From positions 124,001 to 188,000 of the forward strand of contig JAZUBT010000007.1 of assembly GCA_045638685.1 (NCBI GenBank): a DNA stretch of 64,000 bases. The letters are read 5' to 3'. The stretch is from SIG673 sp045638685. Lineage in GTDB: Bacteria > Bacillota > Clostridia > Oscillospirales > CAG-272. Below, one piece after another: positions 28,479 through 37,855 of the stretch; position 1 is the first letter of the stretch, and each line of letters begins with the position of its first letter. A program made the position numbers and the translations under genes. The notes under the pieces were generated by a model. That model was not told the DNA's origin. It was given only the letters and a program-made list of their open reading frames with translations, and searched no databases.

Positions 28479-28737
28479 CGAGCAGACCGGCTTTTCTTAT
28501 TTTTTCTATAATATTTCGCACGTCCCCCGTCGCCGTTTCCTCGTCAACGTCATACCTTTCAAGTATAGCTTCAACAAGCTGCCTTTCGGTTTTATCCTCG
28601 GTAAGCTGACGGAATATAAAATCCGCCGTCTTGTTATTACGGATAAATCCGTTAAACAGCTTACTCGACTCTCCTGTGGCAACGGCTATATATCCGTCTC
28701 CTGCCTTCTCCATTACAACTCCGTTTTTAAGCTTCAT
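28471..28737 (-). CDS. PqqD-like peptide chaperone (RiPP recognition element)
   Basis: 88 residues, the size of PqqD. The pattern LKNGVVMEKAGDGYIAVATG, FNGFIRNNKTADFIFRQL and VEAILERYDVDEETATGDV is that of PqqD proteins: a winged helix that binds leader peptides of ribosomally made, modified peptides. It lies between an HPr-kinase-like gene and a signal-peptidase-like gene, overlapping the latter. No radical SAM enzyme or clear precursor peptide is next to it. Confidence 0.8.
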   Translation of the reverse strand: MKLKNGVVMEKAGDGYIAVATGESSKLFNGFIRNNKTADFIFRQLTEDKTERQLVEAILERYDVDEETATGDVRNIIEKIRKAGLLDE

Positions 28738-28811
28738 GTTTTTCGTTTGTTCCTTTCGCTACTTTATATTAACGTTACCGAATAGCTCTCAATATGCTAC
28801 TGAACATCAGT

Positions 28812-29516
28812 CTATCCGAATATTCCCTTCTGCGCAACCTGCGCCGCCTCAACGGAAATATTACATTTCATTTTATACATAGATACGCTTTCTGCAAAAA
28901 GATTAATAAATCTTAAAGCGGCTACCGCTCCTGCCGGCTCGCTCGGACGGTGTGTCTGTGCAAAAAGCACTTGATATCCTTCGTTAAACGACAGCTTTTC
29001 GAGACTGTTTTCCACCGCACGCTCAATAACTACCACCGCTTTAACTTTTACGCTTGTATTTGTTTCTATTCCGTGCTTACCGCACCACGGAGTACCGTAC
29101 ACGTATATTCCGTCGTCCTTTACCTTAAGCAAAGGCTTATCGTCGTTTATAACGGTAACACGCTCGCCGAAGCCTTCGCGCCACAGTCTCGTATGGGTAG
29201 ATTTTCCAGTTCCGCTCGGCGCTGTGAAAAGCACCCCTGCTCCGTCAAACGCAATCGCGGAGCAATGAAAAAGAAAGGTATTTTCCTTTGCAAGCAGCGC
29301 ACATATTTTTCTGTAAATCGCAAGGCTTTCAAGATATGCCGGCGGATATTTTATCTGCTCCGTGTCCTCTTTCAGTATCTCTTCCTTTGTAACCTCTACA
29401 GCAGTAGCGTTTACTGCAAGCTCCTCGGAGACGCTATAACCTTCGCACAGCTTTTTTACGTATTCGAATTTGTTTTTTACCGCAAAAACGCGGTCAGCTA
29501 TTTTAAGAAAAAACAT
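28812..29516 (-). CDS. HPr-kinase-like ATPase of the PqqD cassette
   Basis: 234 residues. Residues ~85-160 carry an HprK-like core: FLFHCSAIAFDGAGVLF, Walker A APSGTGKSTHTRLWRE, then VINDDKPLLKV and YGTPWCGKHG, which match small HprK-related proteins (for example those of lasso-peptide loci) rather than true HPr kinase, which is about 310 residues with an N-terminal receptor domain. The substrate is probably a peptide or small molecule, not HPr (inference). First gene of the three-gene cassette. Confidence 0.78.
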   Translation of the reverse strand: MFFLKIADRVFAVKNKFEYVKKLCEGYSVSEELAVNATAVEVTKEEILKEDTEQIKYPPAYLESLAIYRKICALLAKENTFLFHCSAIAFDGAGVLFTAPSGTGKSTHTRLWREGFGERVTVINDDKPLLKVKDDGIYVYGTPWCGKHGIETNTSVKVKAVVVIERAVENSLEKLSFNEGYQVLFAQTHRPSEPAGAVAALRFINLFAESVSMYKMKCNISVEAAQVAQKGIFG

Positions 29517-29736
29517 TACCGCTCGCCTCCGTTATAATTTAACTTATATGTTTATTATATATCATTCTGTTTTTAAAGACAAGGGATATTTGTAAATTTT
29601 TCGAACGTGTGCCGATAACCTCGCGCTGTTCCCTATCACGTTGCCCAACACCTTCTCCATAACTCAGCGTTGCTTACTCTACTGCAAGTGTTAAATAAGG
29701 CTCCCGCTTACTCACTACTGCATATGTCAAAAAACC

Positions 29737-29797
29737 TTTATTCATATTGCAAATATCAAAAAAAGAACTGTTTATTCATATTGCAAATATCAAAAAA
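29737..29797. repeat. Two tandem 27-base direct repeats
   Basis: 29737-29763 and 29771-29797 are identical, period 34, beginning TTTATTCATATTGCAAATAT. A third, degenerate part lies just to the left. The intergenic stretch 29517-29872 has no credible gene besides this and the terminator. Confidence 0.75.
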
Positions 29798-29833
29798 TTC
29801 GGGGCGTAGTTTGCTTTAAACTGCGCCCCGAAT
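29797..29833 (-). terminator. Strong terminator of the 1687-residue protein gene
   Basis: 16-base arms (ATTCGGGGCG... and its complement; one G-T mismatch) with a 5-base loop, followed on the minus strand by six T, 40 bases after the stop codon. Confidence 0.9.
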
Positions 29834-29872
29834 CGGTTTTTTGTTATTTTACACCTTTGATTTAAACCTTAA

Positions 29873-32800
29873 TTACTCGGCTTCGACAGAAGCAAGGAAC
29901 GCTTCGACAGCTTCGTTATATTTGTATATAGCTCTCATAAGGTTTTTCTTCATAAGGCTCTCGTTGTCGGTAGCGTTATTGGATACCCACTGGTTCCTTG
30001 CAACCGCAACCGCGCTGGTTTTAAGAGAAATTCCAAATCCGCTTTTATGCATTGCGGTAATGGTGATCTCTTTATCAAGCTCGCTTGCATTAACCTCAGC
30101 CTCAACAGCAAGAAGTCCGTTTTCGGTCAACTGCGCTTTAACCTCTTCTCCGTTTACATAGAACTTAAATTCAGAAGGAACGGTTCCGGGAACGAAGTTA
30201 ACCTTAATATTCATCGCCTCACCAAAGCTGAACGTAATATTTTCAGAGGTGTTTTCAAGCCATATATAGGTGCTTTGAGTGTTATTTTCAATAAATTCCC
30301 AACGTATGTCGCAATCAGAGGGGAACAATACCTTATCTCCATCGATCTCGGCTTCGAGCTCGGAATCCTCTATTTCGGTGGGATTACCTTCGCCGTAAAC
30401 AAGCTTGTTTACGTTTTTCGTATATTCGTCAAACGCCTTTACAAGGTTAATTACCTCTTCGGTAAATACCTCGTCCGGAGTAGAAAGTCCCGCAACGTAT
30501 TTAATGTAATCTTCGATCTTGTACTCGTAGGAAGAGCCGTAGTGTCCGTCTGCTCTTACGTAGCGAATCTTTACAACAGAGTCAGTAGCGTTAGGAGCTA
30601 CCGAAATTGCAACCTTTCTATAAGTCTTTTCGCCAACGGTTACCTGCTCAAGCTCGGTAATAGGAGTTTTCACGGTTGTCTCACCGATAAATGCGCTTCT
30701 GCGTCCTATTTCAATCTCACCCTCAGTGCCGGTTACGTCAAGATAGAATATAACGTTTACACTCTTTCCTAACGAAATGCTATATCCGTAAACAGAGGTT
30801 ACTCCGTCTGCCTTAACGCCATTTTCACAGCAGGTTGCTATACCCTTTACGTGGGTTTCGTGTATATTGGGGTTAAGTTCCGTTTTACGGGTTTTCTCTT
30901 TTCCACACTTTTTGCAGGTGGACTTTTCTTCTCCTTCTGTCTTACAAGTTGCAAGCTTGGTTACAACATATTCACCGTAATCGTGAGCATTCGCATCTGC
31001 GCAGATAACTTTGCCGTATCCGTCAATATCAAAGCTGTAAACCGCTCCGGTATTAGGATCCTCGAACCTGCCGTTCTGGACAGAAACGCCGTTTGCATCG
31101 GTGTAAAGATAAACCTTTTCTCCGTCCTTTTCTCCTGCCTCAACAAGTCCGGATTTGATAACACCGTTTTCAAACATCTTATATGAGTAAATCGCATCGC
31201 CGAGCTTATTAAATCCGTTCAATACGCGCTCGATACCGTTTGTCTTGCCGATAAGCTTGCCATCAGTATCAAACTTGTACCATACTCCGTTAACAGAGTA
31301 AATTCCGGTTACAAGCTTTGCGGTATTCGGGGTTGCGTAGTAATCGCCCGCATCAGGCTCTGCGCCGCTATTATTCTCGTCAATCCAGCCGACCTGCGCA
31401 ACACCATTCTTATAATAGTATCCGTCTGCGGAAATACCGTCCTCCACTCCGGCATTAATTACAAGTCTTACAACCTTTAAAAGCTTTATCGAGTCAACCT
31501 TAACACCGGTTATATAACTGCTGTTAGCCGCGGTGTCAGAAATAAGACCGAGCCAGTCAATATCGTACTTTCCGTTATCTACAACCGGTATTTCAAGAGT
31601 ATTCCAGCCGGCAGAAAGCTCTGCAAGGCTTCCGCTCATTGCTTCTGTAACGTTTGCGGTTCTGACGTAGAAGGTGTCGCCGTAGCTCTTGCCAACAACG
31701 TCGTCGGTATCGTAGTAAACTACGTCTATTTCTCCTCCGCGGCCGTTTTCAACCGTGAAGGCTACCTCTGCCGCCGAAGCTACCTCCGCGCCTTCGGGAA
31801 GAACAGCGTTGTCAACAAAGTAGGTTCCGTCGCCAAATTTATAGTTATTTTCTTCAAGCCACGTTACCTTATAGAAGCGCTGAGTCTCACCGAGATAAAT
31901 CTTAAACGCCGAGGTGGGCTTATTCGTTTCGGGGAGATAAATATTAAGTCTTATAAATTCATAATCGTTCTGCGTGAAGTAAAGGTTATTAAAAGTTACC
32001 GCGAATATTTCCTGTGCATTTGCCTTATTTCCAAGCACTCCGTATCCAAAGGATCCGTCTTGTACGCCGTTAAAGCTAACGGTGTACTCAGCATCCGTGC
32101 TTACGGAAGCATCATCACTGCTAACCGTGTGAACAACACCGTTCTCGTTAGCCATATAGTTTTTTCCACCCTCGTCAGCAAAAGTAACAAATCCGTTTCT
32201 CGCTGCAACCGGAAGTCCTTTATCGTAGTATCTCATTACTCCGTTTTCGGAAACGAAGCCCTGTCTAATATCGGACGTCTTTACAGCCGTGAGCGTTTGG
32301 TCGCTTGTAAGAGCAATCTCTCCACCAACCATCGTGTAGAACTGCTGCGGCTTCGCGGAAAGATACATATATATATCTTTAACGAAAACCGAGCTGTCCG
32401 CGTTTTTGAACGAAAGGTATTTTATGGTTTCAATGTGTGTCATATCATACCCTGACGTAAAGGTGGAAACGAGAACGCCGTTCGCATATACGTCTGCGGT
32501 CATTTTCTCGCTGCTACCGGTTTTCGGGGTATGAATTACAACGGACAGTCTGGTAAATTCGTTTTTGCTGAGCTTAAAGAGCTTCACTGTAGAGTTATTA
32601 TAATCGTAAACCCAGCCTTCTTTGTCAAGACGAAGGAGCGAGAAATATTTATTTCCGCTATCGCCGTTTATCTTTCCTATTATATCAAAGAGCTGAACCT
32701 CCGTTGCCTGAACCTCAGACAAGCGCTCGTCAAGCATAAGGTCGAGCTCAAGAACAACGTCGGCATCCTTCTGGTATTCCGTAGGAAGTGCAATTTGCGA

Positions 32801-34936
32801 CCAAGAGTTGGTGTCGGCGCCGGCATCCGCATCGTCATAGAACGAGGTGTAAAGAACCGCGTCATTACCGCCAATCTTTACGGGCTTCGTTATACTGTCT
32901 CTGTCGATACCGAAATAAGCACTCGTTGCGCCGGAGGCAGTATAAAGAACCGTTCCGTCAGCAGAAGCTACAAAGAAATTCTCCGTTCCGGTGTGCACAT
33001 AGTCAACGTAAGGAGCGTAGGGAGTAAACACAAGTCCGTCGCTCTCTTTGGTTGCGGAGCCGTTAAATCCAACGATATAGTTTTCACCGTCAGCCTCAAA
33101 GCTCTTCTTTTTAAAGGTTGAGTCTCCATTGTAGTAGCGGGTAATTCCGCTTACCTCGTGGAGTCCTTCGGGCTTGTTTTCGAATACGTCGATTCTGTCG
33201 GTGCCGTAGTCGTCGTAGGCGCTGGTTGTAATGTAAGAATATGATTTAATAAGAAGATCCTGCTCCGAAAGGGCGTTAGTAGCAGCATCTACTCCTATGA
33301 AATCAATTCTCGACAGATGATAGTCGGTGGAGCTGTAGCCGTCTGATTTTCCCGTTATTGCGTCGGAAAAATTAATACCGAATGACATAGTGGCCTTAAG
33401 CTCATAATTAACCTTGCCGCCGCTGTCCTCGGTGCCTATGTAGAAAATTGCCGTCGGAAGCAGGGTGTTGGTTACAACGTCAACCTTTATGTAAGTATAT
33501 GTATCGCTGTTAATTTTTCCAAGGGTAACCGTGCCGCCGGAGTAAACCTGAGCCTTAACCGTTCCGTCTCTAAGGAGCTGTACGTATATCTCGGCAGTAC
33601 CTGCTTTACCTATAGTGCGTATGAGCTTGTAGTAGTCATAGTTCTTCGGACCGGTAGAACCTGCCTTTACCGCTATACTTGCGGTAAAGTTAGTTCCCTT
33701 TTCAAAAAGCGTATCGCCGTTGTTTGCGATGGTAACCGATTTACCGGCGGTTTGTCCTGCGGGCTGGCGAACCTCTATCGCGTCTCCCTTGCCGTCGCCA
33801 TCCTCGTCAACGAATCTAAGAGAAGGAGAATTGTCGCTCCAGAGTGAGTTGCTATCCCAAAAGCTTAATCCGTTCTTGTTGAGCATATAGGCGCGGAACT
33901 GAGAGCCTCCGTCGGCACCACGGTCGCTTGCATTCATAACAGCGCCTTTGGCAGCCGTAACGGTATTGGTAAAGGGCAGACGCGCACCGATAAGGAAGTT
34001 ATCGAAATACATTCCCTTATGACCGGTTCTGTTGGTATTAATCTGGGTTTGATAAAGTCTTATTTCGTAAATCGGTATCGTCTTAACGGTATATACGTCG
34101 CGGTTCATTGTCGCCGCGTCGTTTGCGTCGTTCATCTCATTAACTTCATTCGAATTAAACAATGCAATTCCGTCGGGAGTAACGAGAACGTCGTTAAGAT
34201 AAACGTAGTATTTATTCTTTAACCTGTCGGTTGCGACAGCTATTCTGGTATATTCGTCCTCCGAAAGATATCCGAGTAGATTTTCGGGAGAATAGTTATC
34301 AGAGGTGTAAAGTCCTCCGACCGCGCTTAAATACACAACGGTTTTGGCTTTTGCGCTTCCTCCCGGTCTATATACAAAGGAGATCAGCGCGGCCTCGGAA
34401 ACATTCTTTCCGCCCATCTTCATGTCCATACTTATAAAGAGGTCGTGAACCGCATCTCCCTTTTGGTTAGAAAAGGTGTCGGAAAGACCGTGCATCAAAT
34501 CTATGTAGTTATACTTGGAATTATCGTTTGTGTCGCTATAACCAAAATAAAGCGCCTTGTTTCCGTCCGACTCGGTTACAACGCTGTACGACTGTCTGAA
34601 ATTAGAAAGCCTGATACAGTCCGTTCCGTTTGACGTAAAGTCCGCGTACACACCGCTGGCGGCGGCACTGTCGGCAGCACCCTTCGGAAAGGTGTACGTC
34701 GTCGTACTGCCCTCGTCAAAGGTATTCCATTTTTCAAAGGAATGGAACATTTTGAGGTCAAGGCCTTCTTTTTCGAACTCAGTCTGAATCTCGGTAAGAG
34801 TTCTTTCCTCGTACTGCGCCTGTGCATTTGAACCGGCAGAATACGGTCCGTCTAACGCAAAGAGCGAAAGAGGAAGGATTCCCACAACCATCAAAAACGT
34901 AAGCAGCATAGCAAGAATTCTGGTTTTTGCTTTCAT
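29873..34936 (-). CDS. Large secreted protein with repeated jelly-roll-like domains and a choline-binding-type repeat
   Basis: 1687 residues. Signal peptide (residues 1-27, MLLTFLMVVGILPLSLFA). At least three successive ~200-residue beta-rich units (about 90-310, 380-570, 690-880) share phrases such as EIRLYQTQINTN, LSRIDFIGVD and VKDIYMYLSAKP, typical of LamG/concanavalin-like domains. About residues 1190-1290 hold YYYKNGVAQVGWI and VNGVWYKFDTDGKLIGK, resembling cell-wall-binding repeats. About 1340-1385 is a Cys-rich knot (ATCKTEGEEKSTCKKCGKEK). No LPxTG or membrane anchor. Probably carbohydrate- or wall-bound; the ligand is unknown. ATG with GGAGA upstream. Confidence 0.75.
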   Translation of the reverse strand: MKAKTRILAMLLTFLMVVGILPLSLFALDGPYSAGSNAQAQYEERTLTEIQTEFEKEGLDLKMFHSFEKWNTFDEGSTTTYTFPKGAADSAAASGVYADFTSNGTDCIRLSNFRQSYSVVTESDGNKALYFGYSDTNDNSKYNYIDLMHGLSDTFSNQKGDAVHDLFISMDMKMGGKNVSEAALISFVYRPGGSAKAKTVVYLSAVGGLYTSDNYSPENLLGYLSEDEYTRIAVATDRLKNKYYVYLNDVLVTPDGIALFNSNEVNEMNDANDAATMNRDVYTVKTIPIYEIRLYQTQINTNRTGHKGMYFDNFLIGARLPFTNTVTAAKGAVMNASDRGADGGSQFRAYMLNKNGLSFWDSNSLWSDNSPSLRFVDEDGDGKGDAIEVRQPAGQTAGKSVTIANNGDTLFEKGTNFTASIAVKAGSTGPKNYDYYKLIRTIGKAGTAEIYVQLLRDGTVKAQVYSGGTVTLGKINSDTYTYIKVDVVTNTLLPTAIFYIGTEDSGGKVNYELKATMSFGINFSDAITGKSDGYSSTDYHLSRIDFIGVDAATNALSEQDLLIKSYSYITTSAYDDYGTDRIDVFENKPEGLHEVSGITRYYNGDSTFKKKSFEADGENYIVGFNGSATKESDGLVFTPYAPYVDYVHTGTENFFVASADGTVLYTASGATSAYFGIDRDSITKPVKIGGNDAVLYTSFYDDADAGADTNSWSQIALPTEYQKDADVVLELDLMLDERLSEVQATEVQLFDIIGKINGDSGNKYFSLLRLDKEGWVYDYNNSTVKLFKLSKNEFTRLSVVIHTPKTGSSEKMTADVYANGVLVSTFTSGYDMTHIETIKYLSFKNADSSVFVKDIYMYLSAKPQQFYTMVGGEIALTSDQTLTAVKTSDIRQGFVSENGVMRYYDKGLPVAARNGFVTFADEGGKNYMANENGVVHTVSSDDASVSTDAEYTVSFNGVQDGSFGYGVLGNKANAQEIFAVTFNNLYFTQNDYEFIRLNIYLPETNKPTSAFKIYLGETQRFYKVTWLEENNYKFGDGTYFVDNAVLPEGAEVASAAEVAFTVENGRGGEIDVVYYDTDDVVGKSYGDTFYVRTANVTEAMSGSLAELSAGWNTLEIPVVDNGKYDIDWLGLISDTAANSSYITGVKVDSIKLLKVVRLVINAGVEDGISADGYYYKNGVAQVGWIDENNSGAEPDAGDYYATPNTAKLVTGIYSVNGVWYKFDTDGKLIGKTNGIERVLNGFNKLGDAIYSYKMFENGVIKSGLVEAGEKDGEKVYLYTDANGVSVQNGRFEDPNTGAVYSFDIDGYGKVICADANAHDYGEYVVTKLATCKTEGEEKSTCKKCGKEKTRKTELNPNIHETHVKGIATCCENGVKADGVTSVYGYSISLGKSVNVIFYLDVTGTEGEIEIGRRSAFIGETTVKTPITELEQVTVGEKTYRKVAISVAPNATDSVVKIRYVRADGHYGSSYEYKIEDYIKYVAGLSTPDEVFTEEVINLVKAFDEYTKNVNKLVYGEGNPTEIEDSELEAEIDGDKVLFPSDCDIRWEFIENNTQSTYIWLENTSENITFSFGEAMNIKVNFVPGTVPSEFKFYVNGEEVKAQLTENGLLAVEAEVNASELDKEITITAMHKSGFGISLKTSAVAVARNQWVSNNATDNESLMKKNLMRAIYKYNEAVEAFLASVEAE

Positions 34937-34974
34937 TTTTATTCTCCTTTTCGGGCGAAAATAATATATTTTTA

Positions 34975-35037
34975 AAGCACCAATGGTAAAAATACCTTCG
35001 GTGCTTATATTTTACTATTTTTTTATTATAAATTCAA
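34975..35037 (-). promoter_or_regulatory. Promoter and 5' UTR hairpin of the 1687-residue protein
   Basis: TTGAAT (35032-35037), 17 bases, TAAAAT (35009-35014). Just downstream the transcript can form a hairpin with AAGCACC/GGTGCTT arms (34975-35006), followed by TAAAAAT. It could stabilise the message or attenuate it. Confidence 0.55.
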
Positions 35038-35362
35038 GGGGTTAGTTAAACAATTTACATACATTTATCTCTTTATTTACAAACACGCACAAATGACAAT
35101 TTGCGCGTTATTTTTTTGTTTATTTTGACAAAGAGTTTTATAAAAAATCACGTTTTAGGCCTTTTGGTTATCCTTTTCCGCCTTAATTTTTCTTAACCTT
35201 ACGTTTTACGTATTTGCTCCGTCCACACGTTTAACAAACGCTGCTTTGCAAAACAAAGAGCTAAGCTTGTGTGTGCCGTGTTTTGGTACAGGCAACCACC
35301 GTAATCACTCCTTCCGCTAATCCCAAAACACATCTTCCGCCACACACCCGCCTCGACAACCA
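35038..35362. other. Intergenic stretch, no gene seen
   Basis: About 325 bases with no open frame that has a ribosome site. It contains a phrase (TGCCGTGTTTTG) that recurs between the Wzz-like and kinase genes near 23000, so it may belong to a small dispersed repeat. Confidence 0.4.
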
Positions 35363-35395
35363 AAAAACCTCTGCCGTTTTTCGACAGAGGTTTTT
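35363..35395. terminator. Terminator downstream of efp
   Basis: AAAAACCTCTG (35363-35373) pairs with CAGAGGTTTTT (35385-35395), usable on both strands; on the minus strand it follows efp by about 70 bases. Confidence 0.85.
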
Positions 35396-35465
35396 AATTA
35401 ATTTTCACCGTTTAACTTAACCCAAAAGGGCTTTTCAGCTCACCCATAAATGGGGAAAACAGAAT

Positions 35466-36032
35466 TTACGCTCTTTCGAGATACTCGCCGGTTCTGGTGT
35501 CAATCTTAAGGGTATCGCCGATGTTGATAAAGAGCGGAACCTTGATAGTAGCTCCCGTCTCAAGAGTTGCGGGCTTACTTGCTCCGGTTGCGGTATCTCC
35601 CTTGAATCCGGGCTCGGTATCGGTTACCAGAAGCTCAACGAAGGTCGGCGCTTCTACCGCGAATACGTTACCCTTGTAGGATATAACCTTACACATCATT
35701 TCTTCCTTTACAAACTTAAAGCCATCGTTAAGAACGTCGGAGTTAAGCGGAATCTGCTCGTAGCTTTCCATATCCATAAAGTAGTAAAGCTCGCCGTCAG
35801 TATAAAGATACTGCATATCCTTTCTTTCAACGAAAGCCGTCTCGAACTTATCCGAGGGGTTAAAGGTTCTCTCAAGAACCGTTCCGTTTATAACGTCCTT
35901 ACACTTGGTACGAACGAAAGCTGCTCCTTTACCAGGCTTTACGTGCTGAAACTCTATAATCTGAAGAACCTTTCCGTCCATTTCAAAGGTTACGCCGTTT
36001 CTGAAATCTCCTGCTGTTATAGCTCCTGCCAT
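35466..36032 (-). CDS. efp: Elongation factor P
   Basis: 188 residues, normal length. The loop HVKPGKGAAFVRTK carries the lysine at the tip of domain I that contacts the peptidyl-transferase centre. The C-terminal signature KGDTATGASKPATLETGATIKVPLFI is intact. EF-P relieves ribosome stalling at polyproline. ATG with GGAGG. Codon use is strongly biased, as expected of an abundant translation factor. Confidence 0.97.
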   Translation of the reverse strand: MAGAITAGDFRNGVTFEMDGKVLQIIEFQHVKPGKGAAFVRTKCKDVINGTVLERTFNPSDKFETAFVERKDMQYLYTDGELYYFMDMESYEQIPLNSDVLNDGFKFVKEEMMCKVISYKGNVFAVEAPTFVELLVTDTEPGFKGDTATGASKPATLETGATIKVPLFINIGDTLKIDTRTGEYLERA

Positions 36033-36067
36033 TTTATATTCCTCCGAAAAATTATTTCATTTTTTAT

Positions 36068-36096
36068 ATTTTACACTATTTTTTCAAATTTTGCAA
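36068..36096 (-). promoter_or_regulatory. Promoter of efp
   Basis: TTGCAA (36091-36096), 17 bases, TAAAAT (36068-36073), about 35 bases before the start codon. Confidence 0.6.
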
Positions 36097-36154
36097 TACC
36101 TTTTTGAAAAATTCCGCTAATATTTTATTTTTTTAACATTTTCTCATTTTGCTC

Positions 36155-36183
36155 TTGAAAAATTTGAAAAGATATTGTATAAT
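36155..36183 (+). promoter_or_regulatory. Promoter of glyS
   Basis: TTGAAA (36155-36160), 17 bases, TATAAT (36178-36183). The transcript leader is about 90 bases. Confidence 0.75.
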
Positions 36184-36206
36184 GTATAAGAATGGAATTT
36201 TAACCA

Positions 36207-36261
36207 CGCCGCAGAGACAGACACTTTTTTGAAAACGAAGTGTTACACATTTTACGCGGCG
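36207..36261 (+). promoter_or_regulatory. Hairpin in the glyS leader
   Basis: CGCCGC (36207-36212) pairs with GCGGCG (36256-36261), enclosing an inner ACACTT/AAGTGT stem. The outer stem ends at the ribosome site (AAAGGATCGG). No T-box sequence or room for one is present. Confidence 0.5.
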
Positions 36262-36282
36262 AAAGAAAGGATCGGTCAAAAA

Positions 36283-37680
36283 ATGAATAACAGCGAAAAA
36301 ACAATGGACAAAATAGTAGCTCTTTGCAAAACAAGAGGCTTTGTTTTCCCCGGCTCTGAAATTTACGGAGGCCTTGCTAACAGCTGGGATTTCGGACCTC
36401 TCGGAGTAGAATATAAAAATAATGTAAAAAAAGCTTGGTGGAAAAAGTTTGTACAGGAATCAAAATATAACGTAGGACTTGACAGCGCGATAATTATGAA
36501 CCCTGAGGTTTGGGTTGCTTCCGGACACGTCGGAGGATTTTCCGATCCTCTTATGGACTGTAAGGGCTGTAAGATGCGCCACCGCGCAGACAAGCTTATC
36601 GAGGACTACGCTTTCCAGAACAAGACCGATGACAACCCTGCGGGCTGGTCATTTGAGAAAATGTCGGAATTCATCAAGGAAAAGGGTATCGCCTGTCCCG
36701 GCTGCGGCAAGACGGAGTTCACCGACATAAAAAAATTCAACCTTATGTTTAAAACCTTTATCGGTGTAACCGAGGACTCCTCGTCCGTAGCATATCTCCG
36801 TCCCGAGACCGCACAGGGTATTTTCGTAAACTTCCCTGCCGTTCAAAGAACGACCAGAAAGAAGCTTCCCTTCGGCGTGTGCCAGATAGGAAAGAGCTTC
36901 CGTAACGAGATAACTCCCGGAAACTTCATTTTCCGTATCCGCGAGTTTGAGCAGATGGAGCTTGAATTCTTCTGTAAGCCCGGAACCGACCTTGAGTGGT
37001 TCGCTTACTGGAAGGACTACTGCAAGAACTTCCTTCTCTCCCTCGGCATGAAAGAGGAAAACCTTAAGCTCCGCGACCACGATCCGGACGAGCTTTCCTT
37101 CTATTCCAAGGCTACAACCGACTTTGAATATCTCTTCCCGTTTGGCTGGGGAGAGCTTTGGGGAATAGCCGACCGTACCGACTACGACCTTTCTCAGCAC
37201 TCGGAGCACAGCGGAAAAGACCTCACCTATTTCGACCCCGAAACCAACGAGCATTATACGCCTTACGTTGTTGAGCCTTCTCTCGGCGCCGACCGTGTCG
37301 CTCTTGCGTTCCTTGTTGAAGCATACGACGAGGAGGTTATTGACGCCGAAAAGAACGACGTGAGAGTCGTTATGCATCTCCACCCCGCTCTTGCTCCGTT
37401 CAAGGCGGCGATTCTCCCGCTTTCCAAGAAGCTCTCCGAGCCTGCGGAAAAGATTTTCGATGACCTTTCAAAGCACTTCAACGTTGACTACGACGAGGCC
37501 GGTTCTATCGGTAAGCGTTACCGCCGTCAGGACGAAATTGGAACTCCGTTCTGCATAACCTACGACTTTGACTCCGAAACGGACGGCTGCGTAACCGTAA
37601 GAGACAGAGATTCGATGGAGCAGATAAGACTCCCAATCTCCGAGCTCAAAGACTATATTTCCGCAAAACTTGAGTTTTAA
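36283..37680 (+). CDS. glyS: Glycyl-tRNA synthetase, single-chain (alpha2) type
   Basis: 465 residues from the ATG at 36283 (AAAGGATCGG upstream). A longer frame from TTG 36229 would begin inside the leader hairpin and is unlikely. Class II motifs: motif 1 GPLGVEYKNNVKKAWW, motif 2 FRNEITPGNFIFRIREFEQMELEFF, motif 3 EPSLGADRVALAF. This is the eukaryote-like homodimer, not the alpha2beta2 enzyme. Highly biased codons. It stands alone with its own promoter and terminator. Confidence 0.96.
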   Translation: MNNSEKTMDKIVALCKTRGFVFPGSEIYGGLANSWDFGPLGVEYKNNVKKAWWKKFVQESKYNVGLDSAIIMNPEVWVASGHVGGFSDPLMDCKGCKMRHRADKLIEDYAFQNKTDDNPAGWSFEKMSEFIKEKGIACPGCGKTEFTDIKKFNLMFKTFIGVTEDSSSVAYLRPETAQGIFVNFPAVQRTTRKKLPFGVCQIGKSFRNEITPGNFIFRIREFEQMELEFFCKPGTDLEWFAYWKDYCKNFLLSLGMKEENLKLRDHDPDELSFYSKATTDFEYLFPFGWGELWGIADRTDYDLSQHSEHSGKDLTYFDPETNEHYTPYVVEPSLGADRVALAFLVEAYDEEVIDAEKNDVRVVMHLHPALAPFKAAILPLSKKLSEPAEKIFDDLSKHFNVDYDEAGSIGKRYRRQDEIGTPFCITYDFDSETDGCVTVRDRDSMEQIRLPISELKDYISAKLEF

Positions 37681-37685
37681 TTAAC

Positions 37686-37730
37686 AAAAACCGACAAAGT
37701 TTGACCAATTCCAAGCCTTGTCGGTTTTTT
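37686..37730 (+). terminator. Terminator of glyS
   Basis: AAAAACCGACAA (37686-37697) pairs with TTGTCGGTTTTT (37718-37729), ending in T. Confidence 0.85.
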
Positions 37731-37823
37731 GTTTCTTATAAATTATAGGAGTGTAACCAGCTTTTTAAATAACCTTTATCCCAAAACTCCCTACGAACAG
37801 CCCTAATGATACAAAAAAACAAC

Positions 37824-37852
37824 CCCCTTGAAAACGCTTGATTTTCAAGGGG
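37824..37852 (-). terminator. Terminator of tRNA-Ser
   Basis: CCCCTTGAAAA (37824-37834) and TTTTCAAGGGG (37842-37852) form an 11-bp stem 3 bases after the tRNA CCA; the minus strand continues with a T-rich tract. Confidence 0.88.
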
Positions 37853-37855
37853 ATT

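Noticed and set aside
29560..29700. 32-codon frame on the minus strand upstream of the PqqD cassette as a possible peptide precursor
   Set aside because: It starts MEKVLGNVIGNSARLSAHV but has no ribosome site and no leader/core features; likely chance.
36184..36282. T-box riboswitch before glyS
   Set aside because: The leader is under 100 bases and lacks the T-box sequence and a terminator/antiterminator pair.
36649..37383. Minus-strand frame of 244 codons inside glyS
   Set aside because: Antisense shadow of a highly biased gene, no ribosome site and no family resemblance.
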